From contig CADALO010000006.1 of the NCBI GenBank assembly GCA_902788805.1, positions 62,001 to 126,000 of the forward strand: DNA of 64,000 bases, given 5' to 3'. Below are positions 9,493 through 17,662 of this stretch, one piece after another; positions within the stretch are counted from its first letter, which is position 1, and the number at the start of each line of letters is the position of its first letter. A program made the position numbers and the translations under genes. Source of the stretch: an uncultured Bacteroidota bacterium. GTDB lineage: Bacteria > Bacteroidota > Bacteroidia > Bacteroidales > P3. The notes below the pieces were generated by a model. That model was not told the DNA's origin. It saw nothing but the letters and a program-made list of their open reading frames with translations, and did not search any database.

Positions 9493-9581
9493 GACGAAAA
9501 CGAAGACGAAGACGAAGACGAAAACGAGAACGAAAACGAAAACGAGAACGAGAACGAGAACGAAGACGAAAACGAAAACAA
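9493..9581. repeat. Hexanucleotide array (GACGAA/AACGAA/AACGAG)
   Basis: About 15 consecutive period-6 units of the form RACGAR. It is the long version of the array near 5164-5280. It lies in the 229-bp spacer between two glycosyltransferase genes. A 7-bp CATCAAA array follows at 9637-9664. Confidence 0.88.
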
Positions 9582-9636
9582 AAAGATAAGCAAAGGCGAA
9601 AACAAAAACTTAAGATAGAACACATCATACACCCAA

Positions 9637-9664
9637 CATCAAACATCAAACATCAAACATCATA
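9637..9664. repeat. Heptanucleotide array (CATCAAA)3 plus partial unit
   Basis: Three CATCAAA units then CATCATA. The period is 7 bp, as in the CATACAT arrays, but the unit differs. It lies 48 bp before the next start codon. Confidence 0.8.
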
Positions 9665-9712
9665 CTAACCCCTTCAAGCGAAGCGAACCTTTTAAACCTT
9701 TAAACCTTAAAT

Positions 9713-10636
9713 ATGTCCCCCATCTGCCTATTTGTATACAAACGATACGATACCACAAAATTAATGCTTGAATCGCTATTGGCTTGTCCCGAGTGTGCCG
9801 ACAGTGAACTTTATGTCTTTATGGACGAAGCCCGTAACGATTCAGAGGCTGACGACGTAGAGAAAGTACGTGCACTTTTCGACAACTTGCAAGGATTCAA
9901 GGCCATTCATCCTTACCCTGCAAGAATGAACAAGGGTATGGCCCGCTCGGTAATTGACGGTGTAACAACCGTACTCGAAAAGCACGAATCAATAATCGTA
10001 CTTGAGGACGACCTTGTCGTGGCACCAGACTTTCTGACATTTATGAATGCTGCATTGGAGGCTTACCGCGACCGCAGCGACATTTGGAGTATATCGGGAT
10101 ATACACCCAACTTGAAAGAAATGGAGCAATATGACAAAAACAGTGTGTTTCTAGTTCCTCGCGCCCAGTGCTGGGGGTGGGCCACTTGGAGTGACCGCTG
10201 GGAGACTGTTGACTGGGAGGTGAGCGACTTCAATTATTTAGCGCGCAACAAGAAACGACGCAAAGCCTTCGATATGGGCGGCAACGACCTTTTCCGCACC
10301 CTCGAAATGGAGCATCGTGAGCGCATCGAATCGTGGGCAGTCAGATGGGCATACGCTGCATCGAAGCAAAAAATGTGGACAGTCAACCCGATATTGTCTA
10401 AAGTGCAGAACATTGGCTTAAAGAGTTCCACCAGCCACGTTGGATGGCACGACGAGCGACATAACGTCGAACTGTTAGGCAACAAAACTATCATTGATCC
10501 AAACGTTCAGCCAGACGAAAAACTTGTGCAAGCCTTCAAAAAGCACCACGACCTCGGTATTATCAGCAAGATAGGTTACTTTATGCGTCTCCACAACCTT
10601 GGCTACGATTTCATCAAAAAAATATTACATAGGTAA
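9713..10636 (+). CDS. GT-A glycosyltransferase-like protein (GNT-I-like)
   Basis: 307 aa. It starts with SPICLFVYKRYDTTKLMLESL. The central block IIVLEDDLVVAPDFLTFMN carries an acidic E98-D-D100 triad in the place of a DXD motif, as in GNT-I-like bacterial sugar transferases (sometimes labelled HlpA-like). QCWGWATWSDRW follows. It is probably a cytoplasmic sugar transferase of the glycan locus; donor and acceptor are unknown. It stands alone between two repeat-filled spacers. Confidence 0.75.
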   Translation: MSPICLFVYKRYDTTKLMLESLLACPECADSELYVFMDEARNDSEADDVEKVRALFDNLQGFKAIHPYPARMNKGMARSVIDGVTTVLEKHESIIVLEDDLVVAPDFLTFMNAALEAYRDRSDIWSISGYTPNLKEMEQYDKNSVFLVPRAQCWGWATWSDRWETVDWEVSDFNYLARNKKRRKAFDMGGNDLFRTLEMEHRERIESWAVRWAYAASKQKMWTVNPILSKVQNIGLKSSTSHVGWHDERHNVELLGNKTIIDPNVQPDEKLVQAFKKHHDLGIISKIGYFMRLHNLGYDFIKKILHR

Positions 10637-10654
10637 ATGTTATACGTTATTCTA

Positions 10655-10725
10655 TGCATCGCCTATGGCGAGAAATTGTACAAATTTGAATAATATTTGA
10701 TTAATTTCTGCTCGCAGAGCATCCT
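10655..10725. repeat. Small double-hairpin foldback element
   Basis: Hairpin TCGCC-TAT-GGCGA (10659-10671) and hairpin TGCTC-GCA-GAGCA (10709-10721) flank an A/T-rich stretch with AGAAATT and AATTTCT complementary arms. This is the same architecture as the 108-bp repeat near 42.6 kb with different stem bases. Confidence 0.6.
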
Positions 10726-10772
10726 AAAACCTCTTTAATCCTTATATACATTAACCATAAACCTATACAAAA

Positions 10773-11540
10773 TTGTTCTTTGTAATATCCAAAATACTAA
10801 AGATTTTCCTTCTTCCGCTGACGTGGATTTTTCTGCTTCTTATCCTGGCTTTTTTTATAAAAAACAAAAAGTGGCGTCGTGGGTTGTTTATCAGTGCTAT
10901 TTGTATTTTGCTCGTCTTCAGCAATAAGCCGCTGCTGCAATGGGCTCAGTATATGACCACACGTCAATACAGTCACCAGAAATTGCCTAAAAAGCACTAC
11001 GAAGTTGCAATCGTTATGGGAGGTTTCAGCGACAGCTTTGACACAGCGACAATGCAGCCCAATTTTATAGACGATCGCGGAGAACGTCTTTGGGAAGCCA
11101 TCAGACTGTATGAAAGCGGTGTGGCTGAAAAGATAATGATTACAGGCGATGCTACAATATCCAAATCGCACGATGGTAAAAGTACAGAAGAATATTTCAG
11201 GACATACCTTAGCGACTTTGGCTTGCATAGTGACGACCTGATTTTTGAATACTATGCCCGCAACACACGTGAGAATGCCACTTACAGTATAGCGATACTC
11301 GACTCACTTGGCTATAAGTCAGACCAATGTCTGATAATAACCTCCGCCACGCATCTAAAACGCAGCCTAAACTGCTTCGAGGCTGAGGGATGGACACTTG
11401 AAGGATATGCAACCAACATTTACCCTAAGCCCCATCCAAAAGCTTACCAGTTCCTACCTCAATGGAAACCCTTGACTGACTGGAAAGAACTTATCAACGA
11501 ATGGGCCGGCAGCATAGTCTACAAAATTGTAGGATATTAA
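10773..11540 (+). CDS. YdcF/ElyC/SanA-family (DUF218) membrane protein
   Basis: 255 aa, TTG start. Two hydrophobic segments occupy residues 1-50. The DUF218 domain follows (VAIVMGGFSD, LWEAIRLYESGVAEKIMITGD, EYYARNTRENATYS, CLIITSATHLKRS). Family members such as E. coli ElyC and SanA are inner-membrane proteins linked to envelope integrity and lipid-carrier metabolism. That would fit a glycan locus, but the exact reaction is unknown. The TTG is inferred because the hydrophobic N-terminus begins there. Confidence 0.8.
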   Translation: MFFVISKILKIFLLPLTWIFLLLILAFFIKNKKWRRGLFISAICILLVFSNKPLLQWAQYMTTRQYSHQKLPKKHYEVAIVMGGFSDSFDTATMQPNFIDDRGERLWEAIRLYESGVAEKIMITGDATISKSHDGKSTEEYFRTYLSDFGLHSDDLIFEYYARNTRENATYSIAILDSLGYKSDQCLIITSATHLKRSLNCFEAEGWTLEGYATNIYPKPHPKAYQFLPQWKPLTDWKELINEWAGSIVYKIVGY

Positions 11541-11581
11541 TAATGATTATTAAGATTCACACAATATGTGATAACAAAAAA

Positions 11582-11608
11582 ATTCGTGCAATTTGTGTAA
11601 TTCGTGTT
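11582..11608. repeat. Solo ATTCGTG-type repeat arm
   Basis: ATTCGTG, ATTTGTG and ATTCGTG units in a row match the left arm of the foldback element at 6617-6681. It ends just before the next ATG. A GTG inside it could be mistaken for an upstream start of the next gene. Confidence 0.55.
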
Positions 11609-11615
11609 CGAACAA

Positions 11616-12608
11616 ATGAAAACCCTCACCTTTCTTATACCCTGCTATAACGTTTCATCCTGCGTTAGCCACTGCATTGATTCAATGCTTGTAGACGACA
11701 TCCTTGATGACATAGAGATTCTACTCATCAACGATGGTTCGAAGGATAATACGTTAGAGATATTGCATCAATACGAAGCAAAATACCCATCGATTATACG
11801 CGTCATCAACAAAGAAAACGGAGGTTGGGGAACCGCCATCAATCTCGGCATTCGCGAAGCACAAGGCAAATACATCAAGGAAGTCGATGCCGACGACTGG
11901 GTTTCGTCTGAGAATTTGATAGAATATGTCGCCTTTCTCAAATCCAATGAGATAGATTATATTGCAACTGATTACACCGAATACTTCAAAGCTGAAGACA
12001 AATACACACGTCACTCCTACCATAAAGAGATATACAATAAACCTATGTCTCTAAACAACTTTTGGGAGAACCATTCCAATGCTTGGGATTTTCCAATTCA
12101 CGCCATTACCTATCGGACACAAGTACTACGCGACAACGATATCAAAGTTGGCGACCGTTACTATGGCGACATAGAATACAACCTTTACCCCCTACCCCAC
12201 GTGCAGACTATTTGCGCACTACCAATCAACGTCACCGTCTATTTCCGCGGCAGCGACGAGCAAAGTACCAGTACGGCCGGCTATGCCAAACACTACAAAG
12301 ACTATGCCGCTATGAGCCAGCGCATCACAAAGTTTTTCCAAAATACCCAAACCACGCTGAATCATAACCTTTACAGATTCATAGATGAAACCGTACGCGG
12401 TACAATCGTTAGGACATATCACTTAATGATGTCACCCATATACGCGGGTAAAGTGGAAGGGGTAAAAGAAGAGTTACTAAAATATGATAAGTGGCTTAAA
12501 GCGACAGATATAGATTTGTATAAGTATTGTGGTAAGCAAAAAAGACACGGCGTTCCCCTCGTCCGTATTTGGAGACTGACGGGTATAAACTTAATGAAAC
12601 TGCGATAA
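11616..12608 (+). CDS. GT2-family glycosyltransferase
   Basis: 331 aa from the ATG at 11616. The frame can be extended to a GTG at 11604, but that GTG lies inside a repeat arm, while MKTLTFLIPCYN is the family N-terminus. DXD is at D91-A-D-D94, preceded by ENGGWGTAINLGIREAQGKYIK. The subfamily with GGWGTAIN and NAWDFPIHAITYRT is common in Bacteroidales capsule loci; a second member lies at 29573. One base separates it from the GT32 run that follows. Confidence 0.86.
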   Translation: MKTLTFLIPCYNVSSCVSHCIDSMLVDDILDDIEILLINDGSKDNTLEILHQYEAKYPSIIRVINKENGGWGTAINLGIREAQGKYIKEVDADDWVSSENLIEYVAFLKSNEIDYIATDYTEYFKAEDKYTRHSYHKEIYNKPMSLNNFWENHSNAWDFPIHAITYRTQVLRDNDIKVGDRYYGDIEYNLYPLPHVQTICALPINVTVYFRGSDEQSTSTAGYAKHYKDYAAMSQRITKFFQNTQTTLNHNLYRFIDETVRGTIVRTYHLMMSPIYAGKVEGVKEELLKYDKWLKATDIDLYKYCGKQKRHGVPLVRIWRLTGINLMKLR

Positions 12609-12609
12609 T

Positions 12610-13353
12610 ATGATTCCCAAAACACTTCATTATGTTTGGCTTGGCCGCGGCAACCAATCTGATACAATAAAAAGATGTATCGAGAGTTGGAAAAAGTACT
12701 TGCCCGACTATAAGATAATGTTTTGGGACGAAAACACCTACGACATTTCCCAAGCGCCCACATTTGTGCAGAGCGCCTACAATGCAAAAAAATGGGCTTT
12801 CGCGTCTGATTATGTAAGATTATGGGCGCTATACAAATATGGCGGAGTCTATCTTGACACCGATACCGAAGTACTAAAACCTCTTGATACATTCCTTGAT
12901 CATAGATTATTTATAGGCACACAAGTCTTTTCCATCGATATAAACAGAAAAGAAAAGAAGAATGTCACCAACCTCTCGATGGGAGTAATTGGTTCAGAGC
13001 TTCAGCATCCATATATAAAAGACTGTATGTCAGCCTTAGAGCATTCGAATATTATTAAAAACGATGGAACCGTTGATACCAAAGTAACAAATTACTCTAT
13101 GTCGGAGATACTTCAGCAAAACTATGGATTTATAGTAGAGGACAAATTTCAAGAGCTTAGAGAAGGTATTGTGGTTTACCCATCATCTGTTTTTGCCGAC
13201 CGACTTGCTCCAACTTCCAGCCCTGACGCCTATACATTCCATTGGGGCGAAATGTCCTGGTTCCAACCAAAACCAAGAGGTTTGTTCTACAAAATATGTT
13301 GGAATCTCAATATAATGAAACTCTATCACTGGATTGAAACAAAAAGGAAATGA
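12610..13353 (+). CDS. GT32-family glycosyltransferase (DXD sugar-binding), copy 1
   Basis: 247 aa. It starts MIPKTLHYVWLGRG and has the WAFASDYVRLWALYKYGGVYLDTD block with D83-T-D85, the metal/nucleotide-sugar motif of the OCH1/GT32 (Gly_transf_sug) family. It is the first of three tandem GT32 genes and overlaps the next by 4 bp. GT32 enzymes are retaining and use sugars such as mannose, galactose or GlcNAc; which one here is unknown. Confidence 0.88.
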   Translation: MIPKTLHYVWLGRGNQSDTIKRCIESWKKYLPDYKIMFWDENTYDISQAPTFVQSAYNAKKWAFASDYVRLWALYKYGGVYLDTDTEVLKPLDTFLDHRLFIGTQVFSIDINRKEKKNVTNLSMGVIGSELQHPYIKDCMSALEHSNIIKNDGTVDTKVTNYSMSEILQQNYGFIVEDKFQELREGIVVYPSSVFADRLAPTSSPDAYTFHWGEMSWFQPKPRGLFYKICWNLNIMKLYHWIETKRK

Positions 13354-14150
13354 TACCCAAGACAATACATTATTGCTGGTTTAGTGGAGAAAAGTATCCA
13401 CCCAAGATCAAAGAGTGTATACGATCCTGGAAGAAGAATCTTCCTGATTATACACTACGACTATGGGATGCTAACAGTTTTGACTTTCAAAGTATCCCAT
13501 ATATGAAAAAGTGCTATGAAATGCACAAATGGGCTACTATTGCAGACTACATACGATTATATGCCCTTTACACCGAAGGAGGTATTTATTTAGATTCTGA
13601 TGTTCTTGTACTTAAACCATTTGATTCATTGCTTGATTGTAATGCATTTTGGGGCATTGACGCTATGGCAGAACAAAACTATGCTTTTCCTGAAGCAGCA
13701 GTTTTTGGCTCTGTTAAAGGTTTTCCTGTGCTACAAGAAATGATGAATTATTATCATCAACTTAAGGAATGCGACGTCTCTCCCGAAGCATATTCCACAA
13801 GTATGTATGACGTATGGAGTGAACGAGCCAGAAGCATATATAAACCTGACGGTTCTTTACAATTGGCTATTGCCCCAGTTGTGATGGAATCAGTATTAAA
13901 AAAATACGGATATCAACAGATTATTGAAAATCAAAAGTTAGAGAATAATATTTTTATTTGGGCAGAACCAATTATACAAAATCACAATAAAATAGACACT
14001 CCTGAAACCATAGCACATCACTTAAATGCATCAAGTTGGTTTTTTACAGACAGAGGTCCGTTGTTCAGATTCTGTTACCACCACCCCTATTGGATGCCAC
14101 TTTACAAAAAGATTGAAAAAATAACAAACAACCACAAATCCTCAAAATGA
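13350..14150 (+). CDS. GT32-family glycosyltransferase, copy 2
   Basis: 266 aa. It starts MIPKTIHYCWFSGEKYPPKIKEC, with WATIADYIRLYALYTEGGIYLDSD (D82, D84) and a C-terminal HHLNASSWF block. It is similar throughout to the genes on both sides, with ATGA overlaps at both ends, so the three are tandem paralogues translated as one coupled unit. It has an insertion near residues 105-150 relative to copy 3. Confidence 0.88.
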   Translation: MIPKTIHYCWFSGEKYPPKIKECIRSWKKNLPDYTLRLWDANSFDFQSIPYMKKCYEMHKWATIADYIRLYALYTEGGIYLDSDVLVLKPFDSLLDCNAFWGIDAMAEQNYAFPEAAVFGSVKGFPVLQEMMNYYHQLKECDVSPEAYSTSMYDVWSERARSIYKPDGSLQLAIAPVVMESVLKKYGYQQIIENQKLENNIFIWAEPIIQNHNKIDTPETIAHHLNASSWFFTDRGPLFRFCYHHPYWMPLYKKIEKITNNHKSSK

Positions 14151-14866
14151 TACCTAAGAAAATACATTTTTGTTGGTTTAGCGGTAGTGAATATCCAAAG
14201 CTGGTAAAACGCTGTTTACGAAGTTGGAAACGAAAACTCCCTGATTACACAATCAGATTGTGGGATAATAAAAGTTTTGACTTCAATAGCGTTCCCTTTG
14301 TTAAAGAGGCCATTGAACAAAAAAAATGGGCATTCGCGGCGGACTATATGAGGATGTATGCGTTGTATACTGAAGGCGGTATATACTTGGACTCAGATGT
14401 GGAAGTGCTGAAAAAATTTGACATATACTTAACCCACAAGTTCTTTACAGGTACAGAACCCTATATCAAAGACAATCAGATATACTATGATATTGAGGCG
14501 GCCATAATTGGCTCCGAAAAAGGACATCCATTCCTGAAAGAATGCCTAGATTCATATAATAATATGCATTTTGTCGGAACCGAACAGGAAACCATTTGTC
14601 ACTTTATGTCACGGAATCTTACAAAATATGGATATGTCGCTGAAAACAAATATCAAGAGTTGGGAAACGACATCGTTGTATATCCATTAGAACATTACGG
14701 CAATCGCTATTGTTTTCATAACAAAACAGCTATACATTGGTGTCAATCATCTTGGCTTGACACATACTATGAGCGAGGTCCAGTATACTACTTCGCTCAA
14801 AAACACGACCTAATGAAACAGTATGAAGCCGTGAGTGAATTTGCAAAAAAAATATGGAAGCGATGA
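14147..14866 (+). CDS. GT32-family glycosyltransferase, copy 3
   Basis: 239 aa. It starts MIPKKIHFCWFSGSEYPKLVKRC, with WAFAADYMRMYALYTEGGIYLDSD (D82, D84) and C-terminal IHWCQSSWLD. It is closest to copy 2 in the N-terminal half. It overlaps the following GT4 gene by 13 bp. Confidence 0.88.
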   Translation: MIPKKIHFCWFSGSEYPKLVKRCLRSWKRKLPDYTIRLWDNKSFDFNSVPFVKEAIEQKKWAFAADYMRMYALYTEGGIYLDSDVEVLKKFDIYLTHKFFTGTEPYIKDNQIYYDIEAAIIGSEKGHPFLKECLDSYNNMHFVGTEQETICHFMSRNLTKYGYVAENKYQELGNDIVVYPLEHYGNRYCFHNKTAIHWCQSSWLDTYYERGPVYYFAQKHDLMKQYEAVSEFAKKIWKR

Positions 14867-16137
14867 GAGTAGCGGTTGTTGCATCTGGTGATTTCTTTTC
14901 CGACTATGGTGGTGGACAGGTTTATGTACGAAACATTATAAAAGAGTTTGTGCGCCGTACGGACATTACCACAAGCGTCATATCTTTCAACAATAGTTTA
15001 CAGACCTGCATTAAAGAATATCTAGGTATTTCCGTATATCAAGTTAACAACGAAGAAACATTACGTGATGTAATCAAGAATATCAAACCCGACATCGTTC
15101 ACTCCAATGGCGAAAAGTTAATTGCCTCACGTATATGCAAGCAACTCGGTATACCCTGTATTGTTACCGCACATCATGGCGGGATTGTTTGTCCTGCAGG
15201 AGCATTGTTGAATGCAAAAGATGAAATATGCCGTATTTCAGCAGAGTTCAATCATTGCATTAAATGCTATTTGCGTAACACAAAAACGGGCCCTTTTTGG
15301 TATCCGCTACTACGTCATTATACACAACAAAGATATATCCGTATAGGACAACGTCTAAAACAAATGCCATTCATACCATTTCTATCCCCTATAGGTGAGA
15401 CCGGTCTAATTGTATACGAGAAGTTGGAAGAATGGAGAGAGTTGTCGGAATCTGCTACACATTTCATAGCCCCATCAAATGCAATAGCCGATGCCCTCAA
15501 ACGCAATGGATGCTCTCAAAGCAAAATTACCGTCATACCCCACGGTATACCACAGACACTAAACATCAATCATCAATCATCAATCATCAATCATATAAAC
15601 TTTTACTACATCGGCCGTATAAACTATATTAAGGGCGTTCATATTATGTTAGAAGCTTTTAATCGGTTAACAAATGAAAACATTGAACTGCACATAATTG
15701 GAGGATCCAGTAGTAAAGGTGACACTAAATACGAGAAGAAGCTTCGTTGTAAATATCGCAAAGACAATCGAATCATTTGGCACGGAAAAATTGACTATGA
15801 AAAAACGTCAGCGATGACAAGCCAATTTGACTGCCTGATACACCCGGCTATTTGTATGGAGATATTCGGCCTTGATATAGCAGAAGCGTTGCAGCAGAGC
15901 AATTATGTCATTGCAACACGTTGTGGAGGTGCCGAAATGCAGATACATAATGAAAATGAAGGGGTGCTGGTGGAACCAAACAACGTTACGGAACTTCAAG
16001 TGGCAATAAAACAATACATTAATCATCCTATTCAATCATCTGCACACGTCAAAAGCATTGATGATCACGTCACAGAATTGATAAAAGTATACAAATCGGT
16101 GACAATTGAATCAAAGAATAGCTTCGCTAAAGACTAA
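14854..16137 (+). CDS. GT4-family glycosyltransferase with in-frame heptanucleotide repeat
   Basis: 427 aa, GT-B fold. N-terminal VAVVASGDFFSDYGGGQVYVRN, a HHGGIVCPAG acceptor loop with a C..C motif, donor-domain FYYIGRINYIKGVHIM and EX7E motif E336-E344 (MEIFGLDIAE). At 15564-15594 the reading frame runs through 4.4 copies of CATCAAT, which encode an N/H/Q/S/I-rich linker just before the donor domain. A gain or loss of one 7-bp unit would shift the frame and remove the whole donor domain. ATG at 14854 or the in-frame ATG at 14863 could be the start. Confidence 0.85.
   Translation: MEAMRVAVVASGDFFSDYGGGQVYVRNIIKEFVRRTDITTSVISFNNSLQTCIKEYLGISVYQVNNEETLRDVIKNIKPDIVHSNGEKLIASRICKQLGIPCIVTAHHGGIVCPAGALLNAKDEICRISAEFNHCIKCYLRNTKTGPFWYPLLRHYTQQRYIRIGQRLKQMPFIPFLSPIGETGLIVYEKLEEWRELSESATHFIAPSNAIADALKRNGCSQSKITVIPHGIPQTLNINHQSSIINHINFYYIGRINYIKGVHIMLEAFNRLTNENIELHIIGGSSSKGDTKYEKKLRCKYRKDNRIIWHGKIDYEKTSAMTSQFDCLIHPAICMEIFGLDIAEALQQSNYVIATRCGGAEMQIHNENEGVLVEPNNVTELQVAIKQYINHPIQSSAHVKSIDDHVTELIKVYKSVTIESKNSFAKD
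15564..15594. repeat. Heptanucleotide repeat (CATCAAT)4.4 inside a coding region
   Basis: Four perfect CATCAAT units plus CAT lie within the GT4 reading frame at about codons 237-248. The unit is close to the CATACAT and CATCAAA heptamers of the upstream spacers. Seven is not a multiple of three, so unit gain or loss frameshifts the gene. Confidence 0.92.
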
Positions 16138-16144
16138 ACAGGCT

Positions 16145-16855
16145 ATGCCAAATCTTACAATAGTTACATACTGTTCTGACAATTCAAAGGCACTTTCCAA
16201 AACAGAGCAAAGCATTTTGTCGCAAACATATAAAGACTATGAGTGGGTGGTGCTGAAGGATGGAGAACCAGCTCACACATCCGATTCAGATTATTTGCTT
16301 TTTCTTTCGCCAGGAGAGGTATTGACTGAAAAAAAAGTGTTGCAAAATGTATTTGAAAATTCACACAGTGAAGATATTGTATTTGGGGACGCCTTAATCA
16401 AAAAAACATTCCATCGTACAAAAGCAATAGGTCCCAAAGGTGACGACATATCATTATTCCGTATGATGGAGCATCCAATAGCACTATCAGCTGCATTTAT
16501 CAAAAGAAGCCTTATCGACGAAAGAACACTTACTTCCACATTTGCAGAACCCACACATTGGTTGGAATTCCTGTTGAAATCATTCTTTTTGGATAATTGC
16601 CCCATTAAGTATACAAATTGTGCAATTTCAAAGACTACAGCTGATGCATACAAGACGATGTACAACATCGAAAAACAGTGTCAACAAGAGATAATTCAGT
16701 CCATTATGCCAAGACTAGTAAACAGTCGCAACAAACTTTACAGCCAAAGCGAGACAAATGAGGCTTTACGTCTGTTTTTATTCTTGCAACGAAATAAACT
16801 AGCCTTATATTTCTACAATCATTTCATGAAACCCAGAGGAGGACTTGATGCCTAA
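16145..16855 (+). CDS. GT2-like protein with internal deletion, probably divergent or inactive
   Basis: 236 aa from ATG 16145; an earlier TTG at 16106 would overlap the upstream gene by 32 bp and adds no family residues. N-terminal NLTIVTYCSDNSKALSKTEQSILSQTYKDYEWVVLKDGE resembles the WcaE-like GT2 genes next door, and YLLFLSPGEVL matches their YLLFLNSGDHL. About 43 residues between these blocks are missing, including the conserved DNGVYQAMNKGI stretch, and the Asp of NSGD is Glu. It may be a non-catalytic remnant kept in the operon or a diverged enzyme. Confidence 0.65.
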   Translation: MPNLTIVTYCSDNSKALSKTEQSILSQTYKDYEWVVLKDGEPAHTSDSDYLLFLSPGEVLTEKKVLQNVFENSHSEDIVFGDALIKKTFHRTKAIGPKGDDISLFRMMEHPIALSAAFIKRSLIDERTLTSTFAEPTHWLEFLLKSFFLDNCPIKYTNCAISKTTADAYKTMYNIEKQCQQEIIQSIMPRLVNSRNKLYSQSETNEALRLFLFLQRNKLALYFYNHFMKPRGGLDA

Positions 16856-17654
16856 ACTATCAATAATTACTGTCAATCTGAACAATGTTGAGGGTTTACA
16901 CAAAACCCTTGACAGCGTTATTGCACAAACGTACAAGGATATGGAGTGGATTGTGATTGACGGAGGAAGTACCGATGGCAGTAAAGAATTAATCGAAGCT
17001 CACAGCGATTATATCTCGCATTGGATTAGCGAGAAAGACAACGGTGTGTATCAGGCGATGAACAAAGGCATCCGAATGGCGCAAGGCGAGTATTTGCTTT
17101 TTTTGAATAGTGGAGACCACCTAACTGAGAGTACAATTATCGAACAAGTCTTTTTCAACGAAGGGTTAACTGCCGACCTTTGTTTTGGACACACTTGGTT
17201 TATACAGGGCGAACGACGCTCGCCTATGGGGAATCATAGTTCCGACTTCACATTCTATCAATTTATATCAGATCCATTGCCTCACAGCGGAGGAACATTC
17301 TATCGTCGGCAATTATTTCTTGACTATGGACTTTATGATGAAAAATACTATATGAGCGGTGATGTCGATTTCAATACACGTGTGATATTTAAACACCAGT
17401 GCAGCGTCCAAAAGATTGACTTGTTCATCTCTTATTTTGATGGCGATGGATTAAGCCAAAATCCAAACAGAGATATTCACTGGGAATTTGGTTATATGAT
17501 CAACAAATACTACCCGCGCATTTTTGGAAGTGACTATAAGATTTTTGGCAATTCAAAAGACAGACGTCACGCTCTGCAAATATGGGATACTCTAAACGCT
17601 CATTGGTATTTTAGAATACCCTATAAACTATTTCTCAAACCATTCATCAAATAG
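16848..17654 (+). CDS. GT2-family glycosyltransferase (WcaE-like)
   Basis: 268 aa. The ATG at 16848 was chosen over a TTG one codon upstream; an AGAGGAGGA ribosome-binding site lies 5 bp before. Motifs are LSIITVNLNN, YKDMEWIVIDGGSTDGS, ISEKDNGVYQAMNKGI and FLNSGD (87-90, with D90 as the acidic metal ligand in place of a classic DXD). Three further close relatives lie at 33590, 38128 and 38943. It overlaps the preceding GT2-like gene by 8 bp. Confidence 0.88.
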   Translation: MPKLSIITVNLNNVEGLHKTLDSVIAQTYKDMEWIVIDGGSTDGSKELIEAHSDYISHWISEKDNGVYQAMNKGIRMAQGEYLLFLNSGDHLTESTIIEQVFFNEGLTADLCFGHTWFIQGERRSPMGNHSSDFTFYQFISDPLPHSGGTFYRRQLFLDYGLYDEKYYMSGDVDFNTRVIFKHQCSVQKIDLFISYFDGDGLSQNPNRDIHWEFGYMINKYYPRIFGSDYKIFGNSKDRRHALQIWDTLNAHWYFRIPYKLFLKPFIK

Positions 17655-17662
17655 TTCTTTAT

